DNA from: CBDDFV01 sp965227335
Lineage (GTDB): Bacteria > Planctomycetota > Phycisphaerae > Phycisphaerales > SM1A02
NCBI GenBank assembly: GCA_965227335.1
Contig: CBDDFV010000012.1
Coordinates: 186,001-250,000, forward strand
Length of the DNA stretch: 64,000 bases
Direction of reading: 5' to 3'
Below, one piece after another: positions 25,920 through 34,532 of the stretch (its first letter is position 1; each line of letters begins with the position of its first letter). The notes under the pieces were generated by a model that made no database searches, was not told the DNA's origin, and worked only from the letters and a program-made list of their open reading frames with translations. Made by a program: the position numbers and the translations under genes.

Positions 25920-26930
25920 GTGATATTGATCGAATCCACCGAAGCTCTGATCGCCCTGATCATTCTCCTCATCGCTGTCGGTTACGCATTCGACCATTTC
26001 ACGCGACGCAACCGAGAGACCTTCTGGCTCACCATGCGGAGCTGGGCAGAATCGCTGGAAGCCTTCCAGATCTTCCCGGCGCTCCGGACCTCCGCACGGG
26101 CGTATGTCCGTCACATCTCCGCCTACGCCCGGCCGGGCGAGGGAATCTCCTGGCGTCTGATGGGCTCTGGATGGCTGTGGTTTGTCAATACCTTCGTTCT
26201 CATCAGCGTATGGACTACGGGGAACATTCAATCAGTCATGACCCTCACGTCCCCAATGAGCAGCGTTCTGATGTCGATCGTCGCGGCTCTATTCTGGGTT
26301 GGATTGCTGGTTGCATTCGGGTCGCTTCGCCGCGCTGGGCGAGGCGGGTCAGATGCAGCCGCATTCGCCATGGTTGTCATCGGGCTCGGCCATTGGATCA
26401 TCACCTCCGATAGTCCGCTCGGCGCTGCGTTCGTCGCCGTCACCTTGTCCGCCGTGATGACCGTGACCGTAGTCGTCAGCGGTTATTGCCTCCAACGGAT
26501 CGCCGCCACCAAAGACGACCAGGCGTGGCAAGCCGTTGGCTGGGTTGTGATTGACCTTGTTGCCGCCGTCCTGCTCATGGCTGTCGTGGCGGGACGCAAA
26601 GTCCTGGATGAGATATGGATCACCCAGTCCACTCCGAATCGAATGGACTTCACGACAGGCGTTCGAGATCTCGTGCGGGCGTACTTCCTATCAGACGAAG
26701 TGCCTGCGTTCTCAGTCAGCGCCCAGTTCTTTGCGCTGATCCCCTCGCTGACCTACGCCCTCATTGCACTGGCCGTACTGCTCTACCCCATCGCCCAGTC
26801 CGTTGGGATTCGTTCGCTCGAGGGTGCGGCTGATCCCGAGGATGTGAAGCAAGTACAGCCCGGAAAAACCATTGCACTCATCCTCGCAGTTCTGCTGGCA
26901 ACACTGAAACTGCTCACCGTCGCGACTTGA
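25920..26930 (+). CDS. multi-pass membrane protein of unknown function (lower GC)
   Basis: 336 residues from a GTG start (M-I-L-I-E-S). There are about seven hydrophobic segments: near 7-23, 82-100, 110-130, 150-165, 167-190, 205-225 and 265-290, with one more at the C-terminus. Two short charged loops are present and there is no recognisable motif. Its base composition and codons (more A/T at third positions) differ from its neighbours, and it has no apparent operon partner, both suggesting acquisition by transfer. I do not recognise the family. Confidence 0.7.
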   Translation: MILIESTEALIALIILLIAVGYAFDHFTRRNRETFWLTMRSWAESLEAFQIFPALRTSARAYVRHISAYARPGEGISWRLMGSGWLWFVNTFVLISVWTTGNIQSVMTLTSPMSSVLMSIVAALFWVGLLVAFGSLRRAGRGGSDAAAFAMVVIGLGHWIITSDSPLGAAFVAVTLSAVMTVTVVVSGYCLQRIAATKDDQAWQAVGWVVIDLVAAVLLMAVVAGRKVLDEIWITQSTPNRMDFTTGVRDLVRAYFLSDEVPAFSVSAQFFALIPSLTYALIALAVLLYPIAQSVGIRSLEGAADPEDVKQVQPGKTIALILAVLLATLKLLTVAT

Positions 26931-26985
26931 AGATCCGCCGCACGCCGATGGACCGCTGAGTTCAATCCGTTCTACCATCCTCTCC

Positions 26986-28275
26986 ATGCCCGCCTCGACC
27001 GACATCGCCCTCCCCCTCGCCCCCCTGCCGCTGCCGGATCAGCGCTACTCCTGCCAGGGGTGCGGCGAGTGCTGCAAGCAGTTCACCGTGCAGCTCAGTC
27101 GGCAGGACCTCGAGAAACTCGCCGCCCAGGGCTGGGCGGAGAAACTCGGCGAGCCTGTGACCGTCGAATTCGGCGGACACACCTTTCTCCGACAGAAGGG
27201 CGGCGGCTGCATCTTCCTGATGGAGGACGGCCTCTGCCGCATTCACGCCGAGCACGGCCTCAAGGCCAAGCCGCTGGCGTGTCAGCTCTTCCCGTTCACG
27301 ATCACTCGCGACGGTCCCGGCCTGCAGGTCGGCATGAGCTTCGCCTGCCCGACCGTGTGCGAATCCACCGGGGCCGAACTCCGCACGCATCTCCGCGAAG
27401 TGAAACGTCTCGCGGTCGAGGCGCCGTTCGATCGCAGCGATCGACAGGTCATGCTCACGGTCGATCTGCCCGCCGAAGCGGAGGAGATCGCCGCGCTGCA
27501 ACATCAGATCGACGGCTGGATGCGGCGTGACGACGTCGCGCTCGAAGCGCGGCTCGACGGGCTCGCCTGGGTGACGCAGAGCCTCGCCGCCGCGAGACTG
27601 CGGGCCGTGCGCCGATCGCGCTTCCGCGAACTGCTCATCGTTCTCTTCAGCGCGCTGCCGCACGAACTCGACCACCTCCCCGTCGAGCCTCCGACCGCCC
27701 GCCAGCGCAAGGTGCTGCGTCAGTCCGCGTTCGCCCGGGTCGAGAACCCGACGCTCGAAACCCTGGAGCGAGGGCGGTTGCGCACGGGACTGGATCAACT
27801 CGCCCGCCAGCGTCGCTTCGCAGCCGGGCGCGGCGAGGCCCCTCGCTTCGACAACCGATGGCCCGATCCGCTCCCGCTCGATCAGGTCGAAGACGTCGAC
27901 GCCGCGCACGCGATGAACGAGATCGCGGGGATCGACGACGTGGTCTCGCGTTACAGCCGCGCGATGGTGCTCGGCGGCCGCGCGTGGGGAGCGGGGCATT
28001 ATCACTGGCCGATCACGCACGGGCTCACGGCCCTCACGGTGACGCTGGCGTCGATCGGCTGGCTCGCCCGGCTGCACGCGGCGGCGCGTGATCTCGACGC
28101 GGTCGACGCCCTCGCGGTCCGCGAAGCCGTCCGCGTGTGCGATCGTTCCGCCGGACGCGCCCGCTGGCTCGGCTCTCGCGCGGAACGCATGCGGCTGACC
28201 TGGCTGTGGAACGACGATGGTCTGCGTCGGCTGATGCGCGCCTATGCGCCGACGACGTCGGGAGCGACCGGGTGA
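26986..28275 (+). CDS. YkgJ-family cysteine-cluster protein with long C-terminal extension
   Basis: 429 residues. The N-terminal 110 residues hold the cysteine cluster C-x2-C-x2-CC (YSCQGCGECCKQF), GGGCIFLMEDGLCRIH and KPLACQLFPF, as in YkgJ/Fliw-like zinc or Fe-S binding proteins. The remaining 300 residues are helical and not recognised. The ATG lies seven bases after TACCAT, a possible -10. The stop overlaps the GTG of the next gene (GTGA), so the two are coupled. The biochemical function is not known. Confidence 0.8.
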   Translation: MPASTDIALPLAPLPLPDQRYSCQGCGECCKQFTVQLSRQDLEKLAAQGWAEKLGEPVTVEFGGHTFLRQKGGGCIFLMEDGLCRIHAEHGLKAKPLACQLFPFTITRDGPGLQVGMSFACPTVCESTGAELRTHLREVKRLAVEAPFDRSDRQVMLTVDLPAEAEEIAALQHQIDGWMRRDDVALEARLDGLAWVTQSLAAARLRAVRRSRFRELLIVLFSALPHELDHLPVEPPTARQRKVLRQSAFARVENPTLETLERGRLRTGLDQLARQRRFAAGRGEAPRFDNRWPDPLPLDQVEDVDAAHAMNEIAGIDDVVSRYSRAMVLGGRAWGAGHYHWPITHGLTALTVTLASIGWLARLHAAARDLDAVDALAVREAVRVCDRSAGRARWLGSRAERMRLTWLWNDDGLRRLMRAYAPTTSGATG

Positions 28276-29465
28276 CCGCCGCGCGGGCGACGGTGTCGAC
28301 CGCCGCGGCGCGCACGCTGTTGCTCGACGCCCAGGGCCTGCTCGACCCGCCCGACACGCGGGTCACCGCGCCGTCGCTCGAAAAGCTCATTCGCAGGCTT
28401 GGTTTCGTGCAGATCGACTCGATCAACGTGATCGAACGTGCGCACCATCTGACGCTCGCCGCGCGTCGGACGGGGTATCGGCCGCGCCATCTCGCGAAAC
28501 TCCAGGAGGAACGGCGGAGTCTCTTCGAGGGCTGGACGCACGACGCCTCCCTGATCCCGATCGAGCTCTACCCGCACTGGAAGCACCGGTTCGTCCGCGT
28601 CGACGCCCGATTGCGGGCGCGGCCGTGGTGGAAGAAGCGTCTCGGCGACGATCCGGACCGTCTGCTGGACGACATCCGCACGCACGTCCAGCGGACCGGC
28701 GAGATCATGTCGAAGGACCTTGATCATGATCGACACGAGGGGACCGGGGCGTGGTGGGGCTGGACGCCGCAGAAAGCCGCGCTCGAACATCTGTGGCGGA
28801 TCGGCGACCTCGCGATTCCGCGGCGGGTGAACTTCCACAAGGTGTACGACCTCACGCCTCGCGTCTATCCCGATGCGCACGAAACGCCGCCGTCCGATCC
28901 GGAGGCGCACGTCGAGTGGGCGTGCATGAGCGCGCTGGAGCGTCTCGGCGCGGCGACCGCGCAGGAGATCGCCGCGTACTGGCAGGCGGTCGACCGGAAG
29001 ACCGTGAACGCCTGGATGAAACGCGCCGTCGCCGAGGGGCGGATCGAACCCGTCGACCTTGACGGGCCGGACAAGACGCGTCCCGGCGCGGCGGTCCCGG
29101 ACTGGCGCGACCGCGTCGCCCGCGCGCCCGATCCGCCGACGATGCTGCGCCTGCTCTGCCCGTTCGATCCGGTCATCCGCGACCGCGATCGTCTCGCCCG
29201 GCTCTTCGACTTCGACTACCGCTTCGAGGCGTTCACCCCGAAGAAGAAACGCGTGTACGGCTATTACGTCCTGCCGATTCTCGAGGGGGATCGTCTCGTC
29301 GGACGAACGGATCTCAAGTTCGACCGCAACGCCGAGACGCTGCTCGTGCAGGGCGTCTGGTGGGAGCCGGGCGTGAAGCCGACGAAGAAGCGTCGGCGTG
29401 CGTTCGACGACGCCGCGGCGCGACTGGCCGCGATGATCGACGCGTCACACGTCAGTTACACCTGA
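28272..29465 (+). CDS. YcaQ/AlkX-family DNA glycosylase-like protein
   Basis: 397 residues, matching the family length of about 400. The HTH_42 domain is recognisable: LIRRLGFVQIDSINVIERAHHLTLAAR near the N-terminus with the catalytic-type Q-I-D, LFEGWTHDASLIPIELYP, three winged-helix modules through residue 250, and the C-terminal LLCPFDPVIRDRDRLARLFDFDYRFE. AlkX/YcaQ enzymes unhook DNA interstrand crosslinks and differ from AlkZ by having QxD rather than QxQ. The start GTG overlaps the previous stop. The 3' end overlaps the convergent gene by 14 bases. Confidence 0.85.
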   Translation: MTAARATVSTAAARTLLLDAQGLLDPPDTRVTAPSLEKLIRRLGFVQIDSINVIERAHHLTLAARRTGYRPRHLAKLQEERRSLFEGWTHDASLIPIELYPHWKHRFVRVDARLRARPWWKKRLGDDPDRLLDDIRTHVQRTGEIMSKDLDHDRHEGTGAWWGWTPQKAALEHLWRIGDLAIPRRVNFHKVYDLTPRVYPDAHETPPSDPEAHVEWACMSALERLGAATAQEIAAYWQAVDRKTVNAWMKRAVAEGRIEPVDLDGPDKTRPGAAVPDWRDRVARAPDPPTMLRLLCPFDPVIRDRDRLARLFDFDYRFEAFTPKKKRVYGYYVLPILEGDRLVGRTDLKFDRNAETLLVQGVWWEPGVKPTKKRRRAFDDAAARLAAMIDASHVSYT

Positions 29466-30576
29466 GTTCGATTCCGGGAAGCATCACGTCGGCCGGCGTG
29501 AACGCGCCGAGATCGCACGCCTTCTCGTGCGCGCCGGCGACGGCGTCGCGCAGGGCCTGCGGCGCTGCGCTCGTGAACGGCTTCGGCGCATCGAACGACT
29601 CCACGAACCACGCATGCGACCATTGGAACGGCTTGCGCACGAGTCGCGCCCGGACGTACTCGCCCTGATTGAAGTTCTGCACCGCGGTCATCGCCTGCAG
29701 CCACTCGTCGACGTACTCGAATCCCTGCAGCCGCATCGGATGCGTGCTGTCGGAGTGCAGGTAGACGTAGTAGACATCGCACGCCTCGGGATCGTTGGGA
29801 TCAGGATCGACCCAGGCCACACCTTCCGTGCCTTCGGCGCCGCCGACGAGCCGGCGCGTCATCATGAAGGGATAGGCGATGATGCCGATGTACGCCTGGA
29901 TGTACTTGAGCTCCGCCCCGGTGTGTACGGCTTCCATCGCGCGGCGGGCGCGGGCGTCAGGACTGTCCTTCGCCCCCGGCTGCTCCGGATCGAGCGAATA
30001 GATCAGACGGCGCAACCGGTTCTCCAGGTCCTGTTCATTGTCGTCTCCGGGCGGGAAGACGCCGTACGGCGCGCGGGCGCCGCGCTGGATCAGCGTGATC
30101 ATCTCACGGCTCACGCGTTCCGCGACATCGGCGGCGACGACATCCCGTTCCGCCAGCCCGCCGAGCAGGACGGGGACGTACTGATCGGGGCGTGTGTTCA
30201 TGAAGCGGACGACATCGCCGGGGCCAAGGGGCAGCGCGGGCGGCTCGATCTGGAAGTACGCGACGCCGGTGTGGAGATCGACCCCCGCCGCGTGACGTGT
30301 GGCCATGCCGCCCTCCCAGCGGACGGCGTCGATGGCGCGGTAGCTGCCCGGCGTGCGGGCCGACGGCCACGGCGCGATCATGTAGTCGATCTCGCGGAGG
30401 AGGAACTGCTGACCGAGGTCCGTACTCAGGCTGATCCGCCCCTCGTCGTGCGTCGGCTGCGTGACGGGCTGCTCCGGTCCATAGATCGGCGGAAACCAGC
30501 CGAACTGGGCGAACGCGGGCGCGGCGAAGAGGCCGAGGATCGCGGCGAAGACAGTGATCAGGCGAACGTTCGTCAT
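29452..30576 (-). CDS. exported protein of unknown function, partner of the kinase
   Basis: 374 residues. A signal peptide ends FAAPAFAQ (residues 1-23). The mature protein has no motif I recognise; it is rich in aromatic residues (FGWFPPIYGPEQP, WSHAWFVESFD) and has three cysteines, two towards the C-terminus. The ATG overlaps the stop of the upstream Ser/Thr kinase (ATGA), so the pair is co-translated. That suggests it works outside the membrane with the kinase's CHASE2-like sensor, but this is inference only. Confidence 0.7.
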   Translation of the reverse strand: MTNVRLITVFAAILGLFAAPAFAQFGWFPPIYGPEQPVTQPTHDEGRISLSTDLGQQFLLREIDYMIAPWPSARTPGSYRAIDAVRWEGGMATRHAAGVDLHTGVAYFQIEPPALPLGPGDVVRFMNTRPDQYVPVLLGGLAERDVVAADVAERVSREMITLIQRGARAPYGVFPPGDDNEQDLENRLRRLIYSLDPEQPGAKDSPDARARRAMEAVHTGAELKYIQAYIGIIAYPFMMTRRLVGGAEGTEGVAWVDPDPNDPEACDVYYVYLHSDSTHPMRLQGFEYVDEWLQAMTAVQNFNQGEYVRARLVRKPFQWSHAWFVESFDAPKPFTSAAPQALRDAVAGAHEKACDLGAFTPADVMLPGIELRCN

Positions 30577-32819
30577 GATGTCACCTCTGAAACACGAGGA
30601 CGCGGTTGGAGACGGTCGCCGAGTACGGCGATGAGCAGGGCGGCGATGACCGCGGCGAGAAGCGCGGGGAACGGATGAAGCCAGACGCCGGAGAGGCGAT
30701 GGACGAGCCACGCCGCACCAAACACGGCGGCGACCGTGATCGCCCCGGCGACGATCGGAGCCAGCCACGCTCTTCGACGCGCGATCATGGTCAGGGCGGC
30801 GGCGGCGAGGCCCGCCGCGAACGCCAGCGGAATGTTCCAGCCGACGGCGACGCGTTCCTGCACTCGCAGCACCATGGTCTGGATCGACGCCGCATGCACC
30901 TGGCCGCCGAGCATCTGCTGGCGATCCGTGGTCTTGTCGCGATCGCGGTCGTAGAACAGGACGATGCGGTCGCGCATCCGCGCCTGGAGACGCTCGGGCG
31001 ACAGATCCCAGAGATCGGTGATCGATACGGTGGACGCGTCGATTGCGGCGCGGGCGGGCGGCGAGAAGGCGAAGCTCCACTGCACGTCATCGGGTCGGGA
31101 GTCGTCGTACTGCTCGGTCGACGGTCCGACGCGATCGGCGGCGGTCGCGGCGATCCAGGTCTCGCCGACGTAGGAGCGGGCGCCGCGCGGATCGTCCGTG
31201 GGCGGGGAGTGTCGGATCCGCACGCCGCCGTCGACGACGACGTATTCGTGGTCGAGTCCGGGCGCTTCGTGTTCGGCGAACGCCGAGAGGGCGAGCGACG
31301 GGATGACGGACATGCCTTCGCGTTCGACCGCAAGGTAGGTCCACCACCGTCCTGAAGCATGGTCGTTCATCGTCGCCACGCCCCACGCGGGCCCGGCGCT
31401 CCACACGGCGGGGCTCATCAGCGGGCGGCCGTTGTCGAACTGGAGGGCGCCGACCCCGATGGTCACGCCGACGCCCGCCGCGCGGACCCGGCGAATGGAC
31501 GCGGCGAGGGCGTCGTCGACGGTCTGCGGCGAAGAGAAGAAGATGTCCGAGACGACGCCCGACGCGCCGGCCTCGGCCAGACGTTCGTAGGCGCGCCCGT
31601 AGAGCGGACGACGCGAGTAGAGGTCGAATGGAGTGACGCCGATCTCAGCGAGTTCCGGTCGCCGGGCCAGATCGTTGATCGCCTCGTTCGTCACCTCGAC
31701 CAGCACGACGTCCGGCAGCACCGGGAGCGTCGTCAGCGCCTCGCGGGGCGGACCGAGGAAACGCTCGTACCACGTCGTCGGGATCTCGAACGCGCGAAGG
31801 ACCGGCGTCGCGGTCAACAGACCGACCGCGGCGCCGATCACGCCCGCCGCGCCGATCAGCGTGGCGGCGGTGCGCCCGCGTCGCCGGGACGCCGCGGCGA
31901 GACGCGCGTCCTCCGTCCGGGCGTACTCGATGACGCGATCCAGCGCCGCCGCGAGTTCGCCCGCGTTCTGATACCGGTCGCCCGGATGGTCGGCGAGGCA
32001 TCGTGCGACGATGCGTCCGATCGCCGTCGCGAGTTCGGGATGATCCGGACCGAGCGCCTCGCCGACGCACGCTTCGAAGAGCGCGGCGGTGCTCGAATCG
32101 CACTCCACCGTCGTCGACGACGACAACGTGCGCGCCTCGGGCCCCGTGGCCAGTTCCGCCAGCACCAGGCCGCACGACCAGATGTCTGACCGCTGGTCCG
32201 CGCGCGAGAACGACGTCGTCTGCTCCGGGCTCATGTAGCGGGGCGTGCCGGCGGTGACCTCCCGGCGCCACCCGAGCATCGGACGGGCGAGCCCGAAGTC
32301 CGTGAGGACCGCGCGGCCGTCCTCGTCGACGAGAATGTTGTCCGGCTTGATGTCCAGGTGCTTGCCGCCGAGGTGATGCACCCGGGCGAGCCCGGTGACG
32401 GCTTCGTGGAAGACACGCAGACGGTCGACGAGGGGTCGGCCGCGGGCGTACTCATCGATCGGCTGCGCGCCGGGGATCAACTCCATGGCGACCCACGGGC
32501 AGTCGTCGCCGTCAATCGTGCACGCGCCGGTGTCGTGGACACGCACGACGTGCGGGTGGTGCACGTCGCGAAGCATCCGGAACTCTTCGATGATCGGGGA
32601 TGCGGCGTCGCGTGATTCGTAGGCCGTCCGCCGGATGAGCTTCAGTGCGACGGGGAGACCGTTCCGTTCGTGTCGGGCCGCCCAGACCTCCCCCATCCCG
32701 CCGGACCCGAGCCGCGATTCGAGCACGAACGGGCCGGCTCGCATGCCCGCCTCGCCGACCGATCGCAGCGATCCCGCCCCGCGGCGCGGCTCGACCGTCT
32801 TGTCGTCGTCGTGCGGCAT
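30573..32819 (-). CDS. membrane Ser/Thr protein kinase with CHASE2-like sensor domain
   Basis: 748 residues. Kinase domain, about 28-300: glycine loop LGSGGMGEVW, Lys in PVALKLI, catalytic loop HLDIKPDNILV, DFG in LTDFGLARP and TPRYMSPE. The loop reads HLD where Hanks kinases have HRD; Asp, Lys and Asn are kept, so activity is likely. A membrane segment at about 315-335 is followed by a CHASE2-like extracytoplasmic domain (VVLVEVTNEAIND, YGRAYERLAEAGASGVVSDI) and three C-terminal membrane helices, the classical CHASE2 layout. It shares ATGA with the exported protein downstream. Confidence 0.88.
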   Translation of the reverse strand: MPHDDDKTVEPRRGAGSLRSVGEAGMRAGPFVLESRLGSGGMGEVWAARHERNGLPVALKLIRRTAYESRDAASPIIEEFRMLRDVHHPHVVRVHDTGACTIDGDDCPWVAMELIPGAQPIDEYARGRPLVDRLRVFHEAVTGLARVHHLGGKHLDIKPDNILVDEDGRAVLTDFGLARPMLGWRREVTAGTPRYMSPEQTTSFSRADQRSDIWSCGLVLAELATGPEARTLSSSTTVECDSSTAALFEACVGEALGPDHPELATAIGRIVARCLADHPGDRYQNAGELAAALDRVIEYARTEDARLAAASRRRGRTAATLIGAAGVIGAAVGLLTATPVLRAFEIPTTWYERFLGPPREALTTLPVLPDVVLVEVTNEAINDLARRPELAEIGVTPFDLYSRRPLYGRAYERLAEAGASGVVSDIFFSSPQTVDDALAASIRRVRAAGVGVTIGVGALQFDNGRPLMSPAVWSAGPAWGVATMNDHASGRWWTYLAVEREGMSVIPSLALSAFAEHEAPGLDHEYVVVDGGVRIRHSPPTDDPRGARSYVGETWIAATAADRVGPSTEQYDDSRPDDVQWSFAFSPPARAAIDASTVSITDLWDLSPERLQARMRDRIVLFYDRDRDKTTDRQQMLGGQVHAASIQTMVLRVQERVAVGWNIPLAFAAGLAAAALTMIARRRAWLAPIVAGAITVAAVFGAAWLVHRLSGVWLHPFPALLAAVIAALLIAVLGDRLQPRPRVSEVTS

Positions 32820-32912
32820 CGGCGTCCCTCAGCGCGGGGCGACCACAACGCCCCCGCCACGTTGTACACGTTCAGACGGGGCACGATCAGACTGGATTTA
32901 CGGGGATCGATG

Positions 32913-32942
32913 GAAAAAACGTATTGGCGCTGAGCAATACGT
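32913..32942 (-). terminator. intrinsic terminator after bioY
   Basis: Read on the minus strand, ACGTATTG (32942-32935) and CAATACGT (32926-32919) pair perfectly around an 8-base loop and are followed by TTTTT. It starts inside the bioY stop codon and separates bioY from the kinase gene. Confidence 0.9.
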
Positions 32943-33544
32943 CAATCGCGTGAGCGGTGCAGCAGCTTCCATCCCAGCGGCAGGACCGCCGCCGCAGCCG
33001 CGATCTTCACCGCGGCGCCGGGGAGGTACGGCGTCAGGCCCATCGCGACGGCGTTTTCGGGGCCGACCCAGCCGGCGAGCACCGTGACGCCGCCGATGAA
33101 GATGACGATCGTGCCGAGGATCATGGCGATGAGGGTCGTGGAGATCCGTCGGTCCCATCCGCGTTCGGCGAGGAAGCCGACGAGCGTCGCCGCCGCGACG
33201 AAGGCGATGAGATAGCCCGCGGTCGGTCCGAGCAGCGTGTTGGTCGCGCCGCCGCCGGCGAACACCGGGAGGCCGGCGGCCCCCTGGGCAAGGTACGCGA
33301 GCACCGTCGCCCCGCCTCGCATCGCGCCGTAGAGCATGCCGATCGTCAGCACCGCAAATGTCTGGCCGGTGATCGGCACCGGCGAGAACGGCAGGTGGAT
33401 CGCCGCCTGAGCCGAAAGCGTGAGCAGCGCGGTCCCCGTCAACAGCAGACCGATCTCGTACAGCACGCGATTGGACACGCGCGGCGCCAGGAGGTCGGCG
33501 GCGGCGAGGGACGAATGCAGGGGTGTGGCGGCGGCGGTCGACAT
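32942..33544 (-). CDS. bioY: biotin transporter BioY
   Basis: 200 residues with six membrane helices. The family landmarks LPFSPVPITGQTFAVLTIGMLYG, RGGATVLAYLAQGAAGLPVFAGG and GPTAGYLIAFVAAA are all present. BioY is the substrate-binding S-component that takes up biotin. ATG 33544 has GGAGA eight bases upstream, which decides against an earlier start. No energy-coupling ATPase or EcfT gene is near, so it may use a shared ECF module or act alone. A strong terminator follows. Confidence 0.95.
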   Translation of the reverse strand: MSTAAATPLHSSLAAADLLAPRVSNRVLYEIGLLLTGTALLTLSAQAAIHLPFSPVPITGQTFAVLTIGMLYGAMRGGATVLAYLAQGAAGLPVFAGGGATNTLLGPTAGYLIAFVAAATLVGFLAERGWDRRISTTLIAMILGTIVIFIGGVTVLAGWVGPENAVAMGLTPYLPGAAVKIAAAAAVLPLGWKLLHRSRD

Positions 33545-33631
33545 GACGCATCTCCAAGCGGAGCGGTCGGTCGACCGCCTGACGGTCATGATCGCGGGGC
33601 CGGGCCGGGTGTCAACTCGCGCGGGTCGCGA

Positions 33632-34387
33632 TCACTCGGAGCACGGCCCCCACGCCGCGAGCAGCAGGGCGAGATCGGACGGACCCACCTCGCCGTCGTC
33701 GTCGATATCCGCGGGACACGCGTCGCACGTGCCCCACGCCGCGAGAAGCGCCGCGAGATCAGACGCCCCGACCTCGTTGTCGTCGTCCAGGTCCTCGTCA
33801 CATGACGACGGCGGCAACAGGTACGAGATCTCCAGTTCCGGCGGCGCATCGGGACCTTCCCGCGACTGGAAGTTCCCGCCGTCGTTGAACCCGAAATTGT
33901 CGATGAGGAGGCCGTGGTTCGGCGTTCCATTGTCGACCCAGTCGATCACCAGGCCCGTCACATCGATGACCGGGTTCGCGGCGGACGGGGCCTCGGTCGA
34001 GAGACCGCTCGCATCCGGCACGCTGCCTTCGTCGACGGTGTTCTCATCCCACGCGTCGCTGATCTGCGTGAGGCTCCATGTGTCGCCCGTGTTGTAGGGC
34101 GTGGTTCCCTCGAACATCCGCAGCGTCGCGCTGGTGACGACCGCATCGTTCGGCACGCCGGAGAGGTCGAAGCGGATCAGGATGAACGTGTCGCTGAAGA
34201 TGCTGAAGCGGCCGAGCTCCAGGAACGGTTCGGTCCCGTGGTTGCCGGGCGGATCGAACTTGCCGAAGGCGATCCATGTATCCGCATCCGGTTCGAGCGT
34301 GATGGTGACGCTCTCCCCGGCGAACAGCGGGAACGCCGCGCCGCACGAAACGACGATGGCGACCAGACGGACGGTGACGCTTCGCAT
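33632..34387 (-). CDS. exported DNRLRE-type protein with dockerin-like C-terminus
   Basis: 251 residues. A signal peptide ends LFAGE (about residue 23). A DNRLRE-like beta-sandwich follows: TLEPDADTWIAFGKFDPPGN, ILIRFDLSGVPNDAVVTSAT, LRMFEG and NGTPNHGLLIDN. The C-terminal 60 residues carry two dockerin-like repeats, DLDDDNEVGASDLAALLAAW and DIDDDGEVGPSDLALLLAAW, each with an acidic calcium-type loop, and end on a Cys. ATG 34387 has GAGGGG eight bases ahead. The tail is a probable sorting or anchoring module shared with two genes downstream. Confidence 0.85.
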   Translation of the reverse strand: MRSVTVRLVAIVVSCGAAFPLFAGESVTITLEPDADTWIAFGKFDPPGNHGTEPFLELGRFSIFSDTFILIRFDLSGVPNDAVVTSATLRMFEGTTPYNTGDTWSLTQISDAWDENTVDEGSVPDASGLSTEAPSAANPVIDVTGLVIDWVDNGTPNHGLLIDNFGFNDGGNFQSREGPDAPPELEISYLLPPSSCDEDLDDDNEVGASDLAALLAAWGTCDACPADIDDDGEVGPSDLALLLAAWGPCSE

Positions 34388-34532
34388 GATGATTCCCCTC
34401 ATCTGCACCCGGACCATGGATGTGCATGTCGACACGCCCGACCTTACCGCTCCCGGTCCGGAGCCCCAAGGGAAAAGCGATTCATCACGTCAAGCTGGTA
34501 TCCTGCCGGCTCCTGATTGAGGAGGAGGCGTC

